From Streptomyces sp. NBC_01460 (GTDB lineage: Bacteria > Actinomycetota > Actinomycetes > Streptomycetales > Streptomycetaceae): a stretch of DNA of 64,000 nt. Under the pieces are notes generated by a model. That model was given only the letters and a program-made list of their open reading frames with translations. It was not told where the DNA came from and made no database searches. Positions 1 to 8,247 of the stretch are shown one piece after another. A program made the translations under genes and the position numbers. The stretch lies in assembly GCF_036227405.1 (NCBI RefSeq), contig NZ_CP109473.1, positions 8,184,001 through 8,248,000 of the forward strand, in the 5' to 3' direction. Each line of letters starts with the position of its first letter. The first letter of the stretch is position 1.

Positions 1-153
1 CGCCCGCAGATCCTGGGGGAGGGGGAGACCCATCCGTTCCTCGGCGGCCGCGAGCATCTGTTCCGTAGCGGGCCCAGGCAGATCCTCGTGATCGACCGGG
101 GCGTGCTGCTCCAGCAGATTCATCACGCGGGACCAGCTCTCCACCACACTCAT
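1..153 (-). CDS. SMI1/KNR4 family protein (5' end only; runs off window)
   Basis: The frame is open from an ATG at 153 to the left edge, giving 51 N-terminal residues that begin MSVVESWSRVMNLLEQHAP. The text then reads TEQMLAAAEERMGLPLPQDLR, which is the usual opening of bacterial SMI1/KNR4 (SUKH superfamily) proteins, where a helix precedes the P(x)dLr turn. A purine-rich GAGGGGA lies directly upstream of the ATG. Members are often immunity proteins of polymorphic toxins or stand-alone proteins of unknown role. The part seen cannot decide between these. A second family member lies at 23069-23740. Confidence 0.7.
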   Translation of the reverse strand, partial: MSVVESWSRVMNLLEQHAPVDHEDLPGPATEQMLAAAEERMGLPLPQDLRA

Positions 154-382
154 TCCCCTCTGCCCTTCTTCACGGATGCTTTCTGCGGCTGCGCCACCAA
201 GCCTCCTGCCCCCACCCGCACACCCAGGTTCTTGGTTGGTCCGCCACGGAACAGCGGCCGTGTCCTACGTGGTTCCCGCAAGCAGCTCAGGGCAGCGCCC
301 ATGGCCAGGCTTCTGCTCCGCCGGTCACCGTCCACGTGCGGGATCTTGAGGTCACAAGCTGCCCATGGCAGGCTCATGTCGC

Positions 383-967
383 ATGATCGATGACTTCGCG
401 AAGGGCAACCTGCACGGGAGACTGCGACGGGACCGCGAGGCTCTGCTCTGGAAACTCGACGGCCTGTCCGAATACGATGCCCGCCGACCTTTGACCGCGA
501 CCGGGACCAACCTCCTCGGCCTGGTCAAACACGTGGCCGGTGTCGAGGCCAGGTACTTCGGCGAGGTCTTCGGTCGGCCGTCTCCTGAACCGCTGTCCCG
601 GTGGCAGGACCACGACGGCAGCGATCTGTGGGCGGCTGAGGATGAGGCGCGCGATCAGATTCTCGATTCCTACCGGCGCACGTGGGAACACTCGGACGCG
701 ACGATCAACGAGTTTGCCCTCGATGCCCCCGGCCATGTGCCGTGGTGGCCGGAGCCCTATTCCAGTACGAACCTGTTCGCCATCCTGGTCCATGTCCTCG
801 GTGAGACCAACCGTCATGCCGGGCACGCCGACATCCTGCGTGAAGGCGTCGACGGCCGAACCGGGATGCGCCCCGAACACGAGATGCAGATCGATGAGGA
901 CGCACGCACCGCCTACTGCGCGAAGATCGAGCAGGCCGCCAGATCGGTCTCATCAGGCACGGCATAG
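383..967 (+). CDS. DinB-fold (DUF664) protein
   Basis: A protein of about 194 residues with the DinB/YfiT-like four-helix-bundle pattern: an N-terminal helix with LLWKLDGLSEYDARRPLT, then NLLGLVKHVAGVEARYFG, and a late helix with HVLGETNRHAGHADILRE. The three His positions (KHVAGVE, ETNRHAGH) are the usual metal ligands. Family members are metal-dependent thiol transferases (mycothiol or bacillithiol type) or damage-induced proteins of unknown substrate, acting in the cytoplasm. An ATG at 365 would add six residues (MAGSCR). I prefer 383 because family N-termini start near MIDDFAKG. The gene stands alone, next to a decayed insertion sequence. Confidence 0.8.
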   Translation: MIDDFAKGNLHGRLRRDREALLWKLDGLSEYDARRPLTATGTNLLGLVKHVAGVEARYFGEVFGRPSPEPLSRWQDHDGSDLWAAEDEARDQILDSYRRTWEHSDATINEFALDAPGHVPWWPEPYSSTNLFAILVHVLGETNRHAGHADILREGVDGRTGMRPEHEMQIDEDARTAYCAKIEQAARSVSSGTA

Positions 968-1009
968 AAGGCTGTCCCACGTGACTGGGTGTTCGAGCGG
1001 AATGATGCC

Positions 1010-1540
1010 AGCCGTGCGTGCTGATCCGTCGAAGCGCTTCGGTTCCGATGAACTCGAGTAGCTGCTCGCCCCGCTACTGCCGTCGTTCGCGGCCCCACCG
1101 TAAGAGTGAGTCGTGTTCACCGTAGAGGTGTAGTTGCTGACCAGAGGCTGTGCCTGGTGGTATCTGCCGCCGACGTTCGGCGCGTCCTCCGCCACCACGC
1201 TTCGCCCCTTCACGGGACCGAGGTCGGCCTGTGGTGCTCACTGCAGGAGGCAGTGCTGGACGGACTTGGGGACCACGACGGCGCAGGCCCGTCAAACTCC
1301 GTGCGCCTGAGGTGTACTTCTCCGCCGAACACCTCAGCCGATTGCGCGAGCGTGGGCTCGTCGCGCGCATCGCGCGGCCGGCCATCGAGTCCGGTGAACG
1401 CCTCGGTCGGCACGGTCAATTGCCTGGCTCTTCGGCTGCCGCCGCCGGGGACCATCCGATACGTACGAAAGGGCTCGCACTCCTCGGCGCGGCCGCTGCC
1501 CTGCTTGTACGGCAAGACTGCGACTCCTCTGAGGGCCGCG
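1010..1540 (+). pseudogene. Degenerate IS5-family transposase
   Basis: Several frames together spell an IS5-type transposase. Around 1015-1080 the text reads FGSDELE-stop-LLAPLLPSFA, matching the usual SDxEWxLLxPLLP opening but broken by TAG. From 1152, AWWYLPPTFGASSATTLRPF matches AWRxLPPxFGxxxTxxxRF. A frame change then gives TEVGLWCSLQEAVLDGLG from 1217. After about 1315 the C-terminal part follows: LRERGLVARIARPAIESGERLGRH, then SIAWLFGCRRR and RYVRKGSH in shifted frames. The central catalytic DDE region is largely missing between about 1290 and 1310. Multiple frameshifts, a stop and an internal deletion make this a dead relic. No clear terminal inverted repeats were found. Confidence 0.75.
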
Positions 1541-1638
1541 TACGTGCGTGCCGTCGACGGCACGGTCGTCCCCCTCCACCAGCCCGACCGCCCGCAGCTC
1601 GGGAGGAATTGTCAGACTCCGTCGATTGAGCAGGGGCT

Positions 1639-2085
1639 TCAGGACGGTGCCTGCGTTGGGTGTGTGGCGTCGTAGCTGTTTCGGTTGTCGTTGATCTCCT
1701 GGCGGTGTGTGGTGGCCCATTCTCCGAGAGCGACGACGGATTCCAGTAGTGTCGCGCCGAGTCCGGTGAGCGTGTAGTCCACACGTGGGGGAACGCTGGG
1801 GTGGACGGTACGGGTCAACAAGCCATCGCGTTCAAGTTGGCGCAGTGTCAGCGTGAGCATGCGCTGGGAGATGCCGTTTACGGTTCGGTGCAGTTCACCG
1901 AAGCGCAGGGTGCGGTCGCGGAGTTGCCCAATGATCAGGATGCTCCACTTGCTGCCGATCAACCCGAGGATCTGGAGCACCTGCCTGCACGCTTCCTCAT
2001 CCGGCTCGCTGCCGGTGCCTTCTGTCGGAGGCTGCGTGGAGCTTCGGTGCTGCGGGGCGGGGGAAATGTTCCTGCTAGGCGCCAA
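1639..2085 (-). CDS. HxlR-family transcriptional regulator
   Basis: 148 residues with the HxlR winged helix: CRQVLQILGLIGSKWSILII at about 33-52, RFGELHRTVNGISQRMLTLT for the recognition region, then the wing RTVHPSVPPRVDYTLTGLG. An N-terminal tail of about 30 polar residues precedes the conserved Cys. HxlR proteins are dimeric sensors of quinones, aldehydes or redox stress, and the Cys that opens the domain is often the sensing residue. The start is TTG at 2085, chosen because a near-consensus GGAGGT lies 5-6 bases upstream. It is divergent from the SDR gene at 2236, the usual arrangement of a regulator and its target. Confidence 0.88.
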   Translation of the reverse strand: MAPSRNISPAPQHRSSTQPPTEGTGSEPDEEACRQVLQILGLIGSKWSILIIGQLRDRTLRFGELHRTVNGISQRMLTLTLRQLERDGLLTRTVHPSVPPRVDYTLTGLGATLLESVVALGEWATTHRQEINDNRNSYDATHPTQAPS

Positions 2086-2160
2086 CGGTTACCTCCGTGT
2101 GTGTCACCGACATAAATGTGCCGTCTTGCCGCGGCCCTCCCAGTAACAAATCATGGGGCC

Positions 2161-2177
2161 ACTCACAAACAGTAAGT
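2161..2177. promoter_or_regulatory. Imperfect inverted repeat in the HxlR/SDR divergent promoter
   Basis: ACTCAC (2161-2166), a 5-base spacer, then GTAAGT (2172-2177) form a 5-of-6 matched inverted repeat in the 150-base gap between the two divergent genes. Position and size fit an HxlR operator, but the match is short and could be chance. Confidence 0.35.
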
Positions 2178-2235
2178 GACCGGCGCGGAGTCGAGGTAGC
2201 ACCGCTCCGATCGCGGTGATCGGAGAGGCTTCTTC

Positions 2236-2967
2236 GTGGTGAAGACGCTCGTTGTTGTCGGTGCCGGCCCGGGGCTGGGGATGGGGGTGGCTCGTGCGTT
2301 CGGCCTCAAGGGATTCCAGGTCGGGTTGATCGCCCGTACCAAGGAGAAGCTGGACACCCTGGTCAGTGAGCTGACCGAACTGGGTATCACCGCTGCCGCG
2401 TTTCCCGCCGATATCCGTCATCGTGACGCGCTCACCACCGCCCTCGGTGCGGCCAGGGACATGCTGGGACCGATCGACGTGCTCGAGTACAGTCCCAGCC
2501 CGACCGGGCCCATCACCCATGCCGCACAGACCACGGTCGACTCCGTCGCCGCGCAGTTCGAGCTGCATGTACTGGGCGCGGTCACGGTCGTGGGCCAGGT
2601 GTTGCCGGAGATGCTGGCCCGTGGAGAGGGTGCGCTGCTGCTGACCACCGGCGTCTCCTCGACGGTCCCCGCAGCCTTTCTGGCCAACGTGGGCATGGCC
2701 ATGGCCGGCCTGCGCAATTGGGCACACACTCTGCACGCTGAACTCACGCCGCAGGGAATCTACGTGGGCACGGTGACGATCGCTTCCGGGGTCGTCCCCG
2801 GCGGCGGCGAGGCCGACCCTGACGCCATCGGCGCCCGCTACTACAGCATGTATGAGCAGCGCAACCGCGTCGAAGAGGTTATCGGCGACCTGGATGCTTT
2901 CCGCTCTCTCGTCGCCAGGACAGGTGGGTGCGAAACTCCGGCCAGACCTGTCAGCACAGCACGCTAG
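2236..2967 (+). CDS. SDR-family oxidoreductase, atypical active site
   Basis: 243 residues with a Rossmann nucleotide-binding motif at the N-terminus (VVGAGPGLGMGVA, residues 6-18) and the usual SDR order: PADIRHRDALTTAL, then GPIDVLEYSPS, then LLTTGVSS. The normal YxxxK catalytic pair is absent: the segment after GVSSTVPA reads FLANVGMAMAGLRNWA. This places it in the divergent SDR subgroup commonly paired with HxlR regulators. The GTG start at 2236 has GGAGAGG eight bases upstream. The last ~20 residues (GGCETPARPVSTAR) look unlike the family and run into an IS256 fragment, so the natural C-terminus may have been replaced. Confidence 0.82.
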   Translation: MVKTLVVVGAGPGLGMGVARAFGLKGFQVGLIARTKEKLDTLVSELTELGITAAAFPADIRHRDALTTALGAARDMLGPIDVLEYSPSPTGPITHAAQTTVDSVAAQFELHVLGAVTVVGQVLPEMLARGEGALLLTTGVSSTVPAAFLANVGMAMAGLRNWAHTLHAELTPQGIYVGTVTIASGVVPGGGEADPDAIGARYYSMYEQRNRVEEVIGDLDAFRSLVARTGGCETPARPVSTAR

Positions 2968-2970
2968 TGC

Positions 2971-3100
2971 CGCATCCTCGCCGTGGGGATAGGGCAGCGG
3001 GAGGACCTCGCTGATCATCGGGGACTTGCGGCACCAGGGCGGCAGGATCGCCGAGGAGAACCGCTTGCGCTCGCCGGTGGACACATCGATCCGCTTGTCG
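2971..3100 (-). pseudogene. IS256-family transposase fragment
   Basis: Read on the minus strand, this ~130-base stretch encodes KRIDVSTGERKRFSSAILPP followed by WCRKSPMISEVLPLPYPHG. This matches the conserved N-terminal third of actinobacterial IS256-type transposases (TGERxRFSSxILPPWxRKSPxxxEVLPLLYLHG). Nothing of the catalytic domain follows on either side. It abuts the 3' end of the SDR gene and the 5' side of a broken phosphatase gene, so it marks an old insertion or recombination point. Confidence 0.75.
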
Positions 3101-3150
3101 GGTTGAAGGAGGGTGCCCCTGGGTGCGGGAAGTCGTGACAGGCTCACCGA

Positions 3151-3996
3151 ATGGATCAGACATGTGACGGCCCTCCCGCTGATCGAGAGCTCCTCGACTT
3201 CGCTGTCGACCTGGCCGCGCGGGCCGGCCAGGTATCCGCGCAGGGTTTCTTCGGAGAGTGGGGGAGCCGCCGTAAGGAAGACGGCAGTGAGGTCACCGAA
3301 ATCGACCTCGCAGTCGAAGAGCTGGTCAGGGACGAGTTGGCCCGCCATATGCCGGAGGACGGCATCTAGGGTGAGGAGAAGGGCTCGACCGCCGGGGTGT
3401 CAGGGAGACGATGGATCATTGACCCCATCAACGGCACCACGTCGTTCACCCGCCGGTGGCCACTGTTCTCGAACGACATCGCCTACGAGGACGAGTACGG
3501 TCCCGCTGTCGGGGTGATCAACATGCCCATGAGCCGACAGATGGTCGTAGCCGGGCGGGGCCTGGGCTGCTGGGTGCTGACCGGGGAGAGCCCGGCCCTG
3601 AAGTCGGGCCACCGCGCCCGAGTCACCCGGCGGACCAGCGCGCGCGGAGCGAGGACTCAGGCACTCAATCCGGCCGGCTGGCCGGAGGAACTCCTCACCG
3701 CTCTCCACCGTCAGGTGTTCCTGATGGCATCGATGGGCTGCATCGTTGACCTTGTCACCGGCCGCGCGGACGCCGTCGTGATCGCTGGCCCGCCCATGGG
3801 TTACGAGGACGTGGCGCCCATGCCCGTCATCGTGTCGGAAGCCGGCGGCCGGGTGACGGACCTCAGCGGCGGACCCGTGCTGGAGGGAGACATGACGGTG
3901 CCGGCCACCAACGGCCTACTCCACGAGGCCATCCTGGCCCTGGTCAACGGCCTGCCGCACAGCCGCGACCTGTATGCACTCGACGACGGCGTGTAA
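3151..3996 (+). pseudogene. Inositol-monophosphatase-like gene broken by an in-frame amber codon
   Basis: One frame encodes a whole inositol monophosphatase/HisN-like protein (about 281 codons) except for TAG at 3367-3369. Before it: LDFAVDLAARAGQ, SEVTEIDLAVEELVRDEL and HMPEDGI. After it: GEEKGSTAG, RRWIIDPINGTTSFTRRWP, GVINMPM and PVIVSEAGGRVTDLSGG. The family normally has G(I/V)LGEE here, so the stop replaces a Leu codon. The metal-binding motif DPIDGT is changed to DPINGT, losing the second Asp ligand, which argues for loss of function even if the stop were read through. A GTG at 3397 could start a 199-residue fragment. Confidence 0.8.
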
Positions 3997-4021
3997 CTCG
4001 ACAGGGCGCCGGCGCTGATGT

Positions 4022-5056
4022 TCATTCTGAACTGGTCAGTAAATCGCCGAGAATGGAGGCGATCGCATCCACCGCCTCCTGCAGGCCGAGCGGGTGCAGT
4101 GTTCCGGGGACAAGAGGCGTGGTCCAACCCGGGCCGACGGTGAGCACCGCCGGGTGGCGGCGTGCCCCCCTCACACCCCAGGTCATCTGCGCGACGTGCT
4201 GGGCCAACGGGCGGCTCTCGGTCGGCCGCGACTGTGCCCAGAGGACGACCACGCTCGGGCCCGTCCTGCGGACAGCCGCCAACAAGGACTCGGCGGGCAG
4301 GGCGGCACCGAACATGCGTACAGGCAGTCCCTGCTCGTCGAGCGCGGCGGAGAGGGCCTCCAGAGGCAGGGTGTGAATGTCACCGGGGACACAGGCGAGG
4401 ACCACCGGATCCGCAGTGGATGCTTCATCAGGGACGACCTGGCGGCGGTGCAGGGCACTGGAGACGTGCCACGACAGCAGGTGCTCCACCTCGATGTACC
4501 TCTCGCCCGAGCTCTCCCACTTCCGCCCGACGGCTCTCAGTGTGGGCACGAGAACCTCTGTCCAGGCCTCTACGAGGCCGTGCCCGGTGATCACGGACTC
4601 CAGGATCCTGTCCACCGCCTGCGAGTCCAGACGCAGCGCCGCTCGGGCGAGCCCTTTGCACTCCACCCGGGGGTTTCCCCGTCGCAGCCTGCTTCCGGCC
4701 CGGTCGTGTGGAGCGGAGCGCCGAGTTGCAGGTGGGGGCCGACGAGCGGATGGGGTGCTGGGCACCCCTTCTGCACCAGGACCTCCACGCTTCGGCGGGG
4801 TGGGCGTTTCGGCGGCGGCCACGCGGGCGGCTTCAGCCGGCGGCACGCCCGAGTTCGTGAGAGCGCACATGCGCTCGAGGAGCGCCAGATCCGCGCTGCC
4901 CCACCGGCGGTGAGTGCCACCCTCATGGGCGGCGGGCCCGATGCCGTACCTCCGGTCCCATGAGCGCAGGGTCGTCGGCGCGACGCCGAAGCGACGGGCC
5001 ACTGCGCCGGTGGTGAGGCCACCCTTTCTGGGCGGCGAGTCGTCGGTACCCTCCAC
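4022..5056 (-). CDS. MerR-family regulator with C-terminal cobalamin-binding-type domain (LitR/CarH-like)
   Basis: About 344 residues. The N-terminal MerR helix-turn-helix reads LTTGAVARRFGVAPTTLRSW followed by DRRYGIGP and HRRW. A Pro/Arg-rich linker comes next, then a helical module with KWESSGERYIEVEHLLSWH, resembling the W-x(n)-EH cap over B12 in CarH/LitR. The last part is a Rossmann-like domain with CVPGDIHTLPLEAL, where His would be the lower cobalt ligand. The usual DxHxxG ends in Pro here, so B12 binding is inferred. LitR-type proteins repress light-induced genes in the dark. UV-repair-like genes at 5673 and 9349 make a light role plausible. The GTG start at 5056 is uncertain because GGAGG sits almost against it. 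Confidence 0.75.
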   Translation of the reverse strand: MEGTDDSPPRKGGLTTGAVARRFGVAPTTLRSWDRRYGIGPAAHEGGTHRRWGSADLALLERMCALTNSGVPPAEAARVAAAETPTPPKRGGPGAEGVPSTPSARRPPPATRRSAPHDRAGSRLRRGNPRVECKGLARAALRLDSQAVDRILESVITGHGLVEAWTEVLVPTLRAVGRKWESSGERYIEVEHLLSWHVSSALHRRQVVPDEASTADPVVLACVPGDIHTLPLEALSAALDEQGLPVRMFGAALPAESLLAAVRRTGPSVVVLWAQSRPTESRPLAQHVAQMTWGVRGARRHPAVLTVGPGWTTPLVPGTLHPLGLQEAVDAIASILGDLLTSSE

Positions 5057-5260
5057 ACCTCCACCGTACGATGCGCGATCGGTGCACGCGGGCTTCGGCG
5101 ATCTCAGCCGCCCTTGATTGATTCCGCTGCGCCATCGAGCGAACACACGGAGCCATGGCGGCGCATCGAGGCCGCCCGGCGCGACCAGCCATGTATGACT
5201 GGAAGAGTCCGTTCGGGACAGGGCGCCGCACCGGTGGCCTAACTGCTGGAGAGGGGATGC

Positions 5261-5578
5261 ATGGTGCACTGGAAAGTGGCGTTCGATGCCGGCCGTCCGG
5301 AAGGCGGCACGTGTTCCCATGTCGGGGACGACGTGCCGGACGTGCCTCCGACGAGCACCGTCGGATGTGAGGACTGCCTGAGAGAGGGCACCCGCTGGGT
5401 GCACCTGCGCTCCTGCCTGGCCTGTGGTCATGTCGGCTGCTGCGACAGCTCGGCCCGGAAGCATGCCGCGTCGCATGCCGAGCACGCGAAGCACGCGCTG
5501 GCCCGGTCGCTCGAGAAGGGTGAGACATGGGCGTGGTGCTACGAGGACGACGTCTTCCTCACCCCTGACCGAGGCTGA
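5261..5578 (+). CDS. UBP-type zinc finger protein
   Basis: 105 residues forming a single ZnF-UBP domain: CSHVGD near the start, CEDCLREGTRWVHLRSCLAC, GHVGCCDSS, then KHAASHAEHAKHALARSLEK and a closing TWAWCYEDD. The Cys/His ligands are all present. In eukaryotes this fold binds ubiquitin C-termini. Bacterial stand-alone copies are common in Streptomyces and have no established role. The ATG at 5261 has GGAGAGGGG five bases upstream. It is divergent from the MerR gene and convergent with the radical SAM gene. Confidence 0.88.
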   Translation: MVHWKVAFDAGRPEGGTCSHVGDDVPDVPPTSTVGCEDCLREGTRWVHLRSCLACGHVGCCDSSARKHAASHAEHAKHALARSLEKGETWAWCYEDDVFLTPDRG

Positions 5579-5672
5579 TGGACCACCCGCAGCCGGGCCG
5601 CGGGCCGGGACGCCGCAGGTGCCATGGATGCGGTGCGCCCCCATCGGTGTGGCTTGCCGCTGCCGCTGCCGG

Positions 5673-6857
5673 TCAGAAGGCGTAACGGACTCGCATCCAG
5701 GGGGCATGGGTGCCGATGAGGGCGCGCATGGTCTCCACACCCGAGGCTTTGATGCCATCGCGGTACCGCACGTTCCAACTCTCGTTCTGCGAGCGCTTCG
5801 GCTGCTGGAGGTCCGGGCGCCAGAGGGTGTCCTCGGCTCGGGGATGCCACGCCATGTTGACCTCGTGCAGCTCTCTGTTGTGAGTCAGCATGATGACCTC
5901 GGCCGAGGCCTGCCCCTTCACCCGTTGCGGCAGGACGTCGTCCAAGTGGCGCAGCAACTCTGTCCAGGCCTGCACCCAGCCGGGTCTGATGACGACGGGG
6001 GACAGGTTGAAGTGCACTTCGTAGCCGGCATCGAGGAAGTCCGCGGCGGCGGCGATCCGGTCCTCGACGGGGCTGGTGCGGATGTCGAGAAGCCGCGAGT
6101 CGTCAGGGGGCATCACGGAGAACCGGACGCGGGTCCGGCCTCTGGGCTCGAGGAGCAGCAGGTCCGGGTTGACGAACTTGGTGGCGAACGACGCCTTGGC
6201 GGTGGGCCACCGGGAGAAGGCGTGCACCAGATCGGCGGTGTTGTCGCTGATCAGTGCGTCGACCGAGCAGTCGTTGTTCTCGCCGATGTCGTAGACCCAG
6301 GCGTCGGGGTCGCACTGATTGGGTTCCCGCTTGGGGCCTTGGCCGACGACGTGGTGCCCGATACGCGAGATGATGCGGTCGATGTTGGTGAAGACGGTGA
6401 TGGGGTTGGCGAAGCCCTTCCGCCGGGGAACGTAGCAGTACGAACAGGCCATGGCGCACCCGTTGGCCGCTCCGGGAGCGATCCAGTCAGCCGAGCGGCC
6501 GTTGGGTCGGACGGTCAGGGTCTTCCGTTCGCCCAGAACCAGGACCGTGCGCTTGATCCGCACCCAGCGTTCGGCGTTCCCCTCGTTGCCGTGAAGCTGG
6601 GGAATGCGCCAGTGGGAGTCGGCGTGCACCACCTCGGCGTCGGGGAACGCCGCGAGGATCTGCCTGCCCCGCGGTGACAGGGCGGACCTGGGCTCCGCGT
6701 GGATCCGCCGCACCGACAGCATCCGCCGGGCCTCGGGGGAGCTGCGGAACGCGGATCCCGGCGTCGTGCGCCCGGGGCCGACCGGAATGTCATCGAGGCC
6801 GAACAGTGCCTCAGGACCGTCGTCGTCCGGCAGGGCGGACGGGTAGGACCAGCTCAT
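5673..6857 (-). CDS. Spore-photoproduct-lyase-family radical SAM protein
   Basis: 394 residues. The radical SAM CxxxCxxC motif appears as GCAMACSYCYVPRR near residue 135, where it would hold a 4Fe-4S cluster that cleaves S-adenosylmethionine. Supporting text: PGAANGCAMACSYC, ITVFTNIDRI, TKFVNPDLL, RTRVRFSVMP and EVHFNLSPVVI. This matches the actinobacterial branch of the spore photoproduct lyase family. True SplB enzymes reverse the thymine dimer formed in UV-irradiated spores. For the Streptomyces branch this is inferred rather than shown. AGGAGAGG lies just before the ATG. Its neighbours, a LitR-like regulator and a photolyase-like gene, fit UV protection. Confidence 0.82.
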   Translation of the reverse strand: MSWSYPSALPDDDGPEALFGLDDIPVGPGRTTPGSAFRSSPEARRMLSVRRIHAEPRSALSPRGRQILAAFPDAEVVHADSHWRIPQLHGNEGNAERWVRIKRTVLVLGERKTLTVRPNGRSADWIAPGAANGCAMACSYCYVPRRKGFANPITVFTNIDRIISRIGHHVVGQGPKREPNQCDPDAWVYDIGENNDCSVDALISDNTADLVHAFSRWPTAKASFATKFVNPDLLLLEPRGRTRVRFSVMPPDDSRLLDIRTSPVEDRIAAAADFLDAGYEVHFNLSPVVIRPGWVQAWTELLRHLDDVLPQRVKGQASAEVIMLTHNRELHEVNMAWHPRAEDTLWRPDLQQPKRSQNESWNVRYRDGIKASGVETMRALIGTHAPWMRVRYAF

Positions 6858-7067
6858 ACCTCTCCTGAGTCCGCCGAGTCGTTCACCACTCTAAGCCGAA
6901 GCTCGGACGGAACCCGCGCTGCGCGCTTCCCCAGCCATGCGGGGGTGTGGCTCAGCGGGGCGGCTTTCATCCGGAGTACGGACCTCGACGCGGTTGCCGC
7001 GCCGAGGTCCGGCTGCTCCGTCGGATCGACGACCGAGCGCGTCCGGCTGGTGAGCCGCCGTGAGCGG

Positions 7068-7907
7068 TCAGTCACGCCGGCGGTTGACCTTGTTGGCGAC
7101 CAGGACACCAGTCACCGTTATCGCGCCGACTGCTGCTGCCCAGGCGAGCCACTGGTCGGAGAAGTTCGTCGTGGCGGCAGCGGCGCCGCTCCCTCCTCCG
7201 CGGACGGCGTTCGGCGCCGACTCCTCAGTGCTGAGCGTCTGAGTCGCCAGAGCCAGGTTCTTGTCCTCGGCGCTGCCCCATGCGTACACGACGTTGCTCG
7301 TGCCTTCCTTCAGATTCAGATCGGCCGGGCCGATCGCCACGGTGCTCGTGCCGGCGAGTACGACATCGGCGCTCACCGTGCCCGCCTTCACCTCGGTGGT
7401 GTCCTCCTTCGGGTTCTCCAACCCGGTGAAGACCGGCTGACCGTCCGCGCGTACGTCGACCGCGGGGGCGGCAGCGACATGACGCACCGTCAGGCGTGAC
7501 TCGCCGGCGTCCACCTTCGACACGTCGTTGACGAAGGCCGTCAACTGAGGTTTGCCGCCGGCGCTGAGGTGGGCGGCGACCGTGGCGTTCGCACCGTCGG
7601 GCACCTTGATCTTCTTCTCCAGGGCCGGCGTCCCGTCGGGGCTCTGGCCGGCTTCGAAGATCTGGATGTCATAGGTGCCGGCATCGAGAGCCTGCGGGTC
7701 GGTCACCGTTCCGGGTTTGAAGTCGCTGAGCAACTCGTCGCCGTTGGCGTAGACGTCGACGGTCATTCCGGGGATGCCGTGGAAGACGGACACCATGGCC
7801 TTGTCGTCCTCGGCCGCGGAAGCCGCGGTGGCGGGTGCGGCGATCCCCAGTGCCAGGCCACAGACACCGGCTGCGGCGGCGATCGAGAGGGGGGTTCGAG
7901 AGATCAT
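7068..7907 (-). CDS. DUF4397 secreted, membrane-anchored protein
   Basis: 279 residues. A signal peptide (SIAAAAGVCGLALGIAAPATAA) precedes the DUF4397 region, with FHGIPGMTVDVYANGDELL and a second, similar beta-rich unit beginning LTVRHVAAAPAVDVRADG. A Thr/Ala-rich linker leads to a C-terminal membrane helix (WLAWAAAVGAITVTGVLVA) and a basic tail KVNRRRD, so the protein is likely held on the outer face of the membrane. The second ATG (7907) is chosen because AAGGA sits eight bases ahead of it, whereas it touches the ATG at 7916. The function of DUF4397 is unknown. It is transcribed divergently from the kinase-fold gene at 8248. Confidence 0.85.
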   Translation of the reverse strand: MISRTPLSIAAAAGVCGLALGIAAPATAASAAEDDKAMVSVFHGIPGMTVDVYANGDELLSDFKPGTVTDPQALDAGTYDIQIFEAGQSPDGTPALEKKIKVPDGANATVAAHLSAGGKPQLTAFVNDVSKVDAGESRLTVRHVAAAPAVDVRADGQPVFTGLENPKEDTTEVKAGTVSADVVLAGTSTVAIGPADLNLKEGTSNVVYAWGSAEDKNLALATQTLSTEESAPNAVRGGGSGAAAATTNFSDQWLAWAAAVGAITVTGVLVANKVNRRRD

Positions 7908-8247
7908 CAGGATCATCCTTTTCGGGCTGGTTCTTCGCAGAGCGCGAAGCCTCGCTCCATTCCCCGGCCGGGTGCCGCAGTGGATGTGCGGGCGGCGCCT
8001 CCAGCCACGCGCGAAGACCTGGGCCCATCTGCCGGTCGCGTCCATGTGGCGGACCGTGGGGAGTCGTGCGCGTACTCCAGTCTGGCGACGGACGAAAACG
8101 GGTGCAACACGCGTCGTTTGTGCGTCGTACGGCGGACGCACGACGACGGGACGTGTAGGCCGGGGCGACGAAGCGGTGCGACGCTGCGCCGGGCGGGCTG
8201 CCCACCGGCGAGCGCTGACCTGATCTGAGGGCCGCTACGCTTCCTCC
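7908..8247. other. Divergent intergenic region, no gene
   Basis: 340 bases between the DUF4397 gene and the phosphotransferase gene. No convincing ORF. There is a short hairpin (CTTCGC-5-GCGAAG near 7925-7945) and an imperfect inverted repeat of GTGCGTC/GACGCAC near 8118-8142 that could be an operator. Confidence 0.4.

Noticed and set aside
2104..3348. 414-codon minus-strand frame over the SDR gene
   Set aside because: Only its short IS256-like part is meaningful; the rest is antisense to the SDR and phosphatase genes.
5057..5758. N-terminal extension of the MerR-type gene
   Set aside because: The frame stays open up to 5758, but this part is antisense to the zinc finger gene and shows no protein features.
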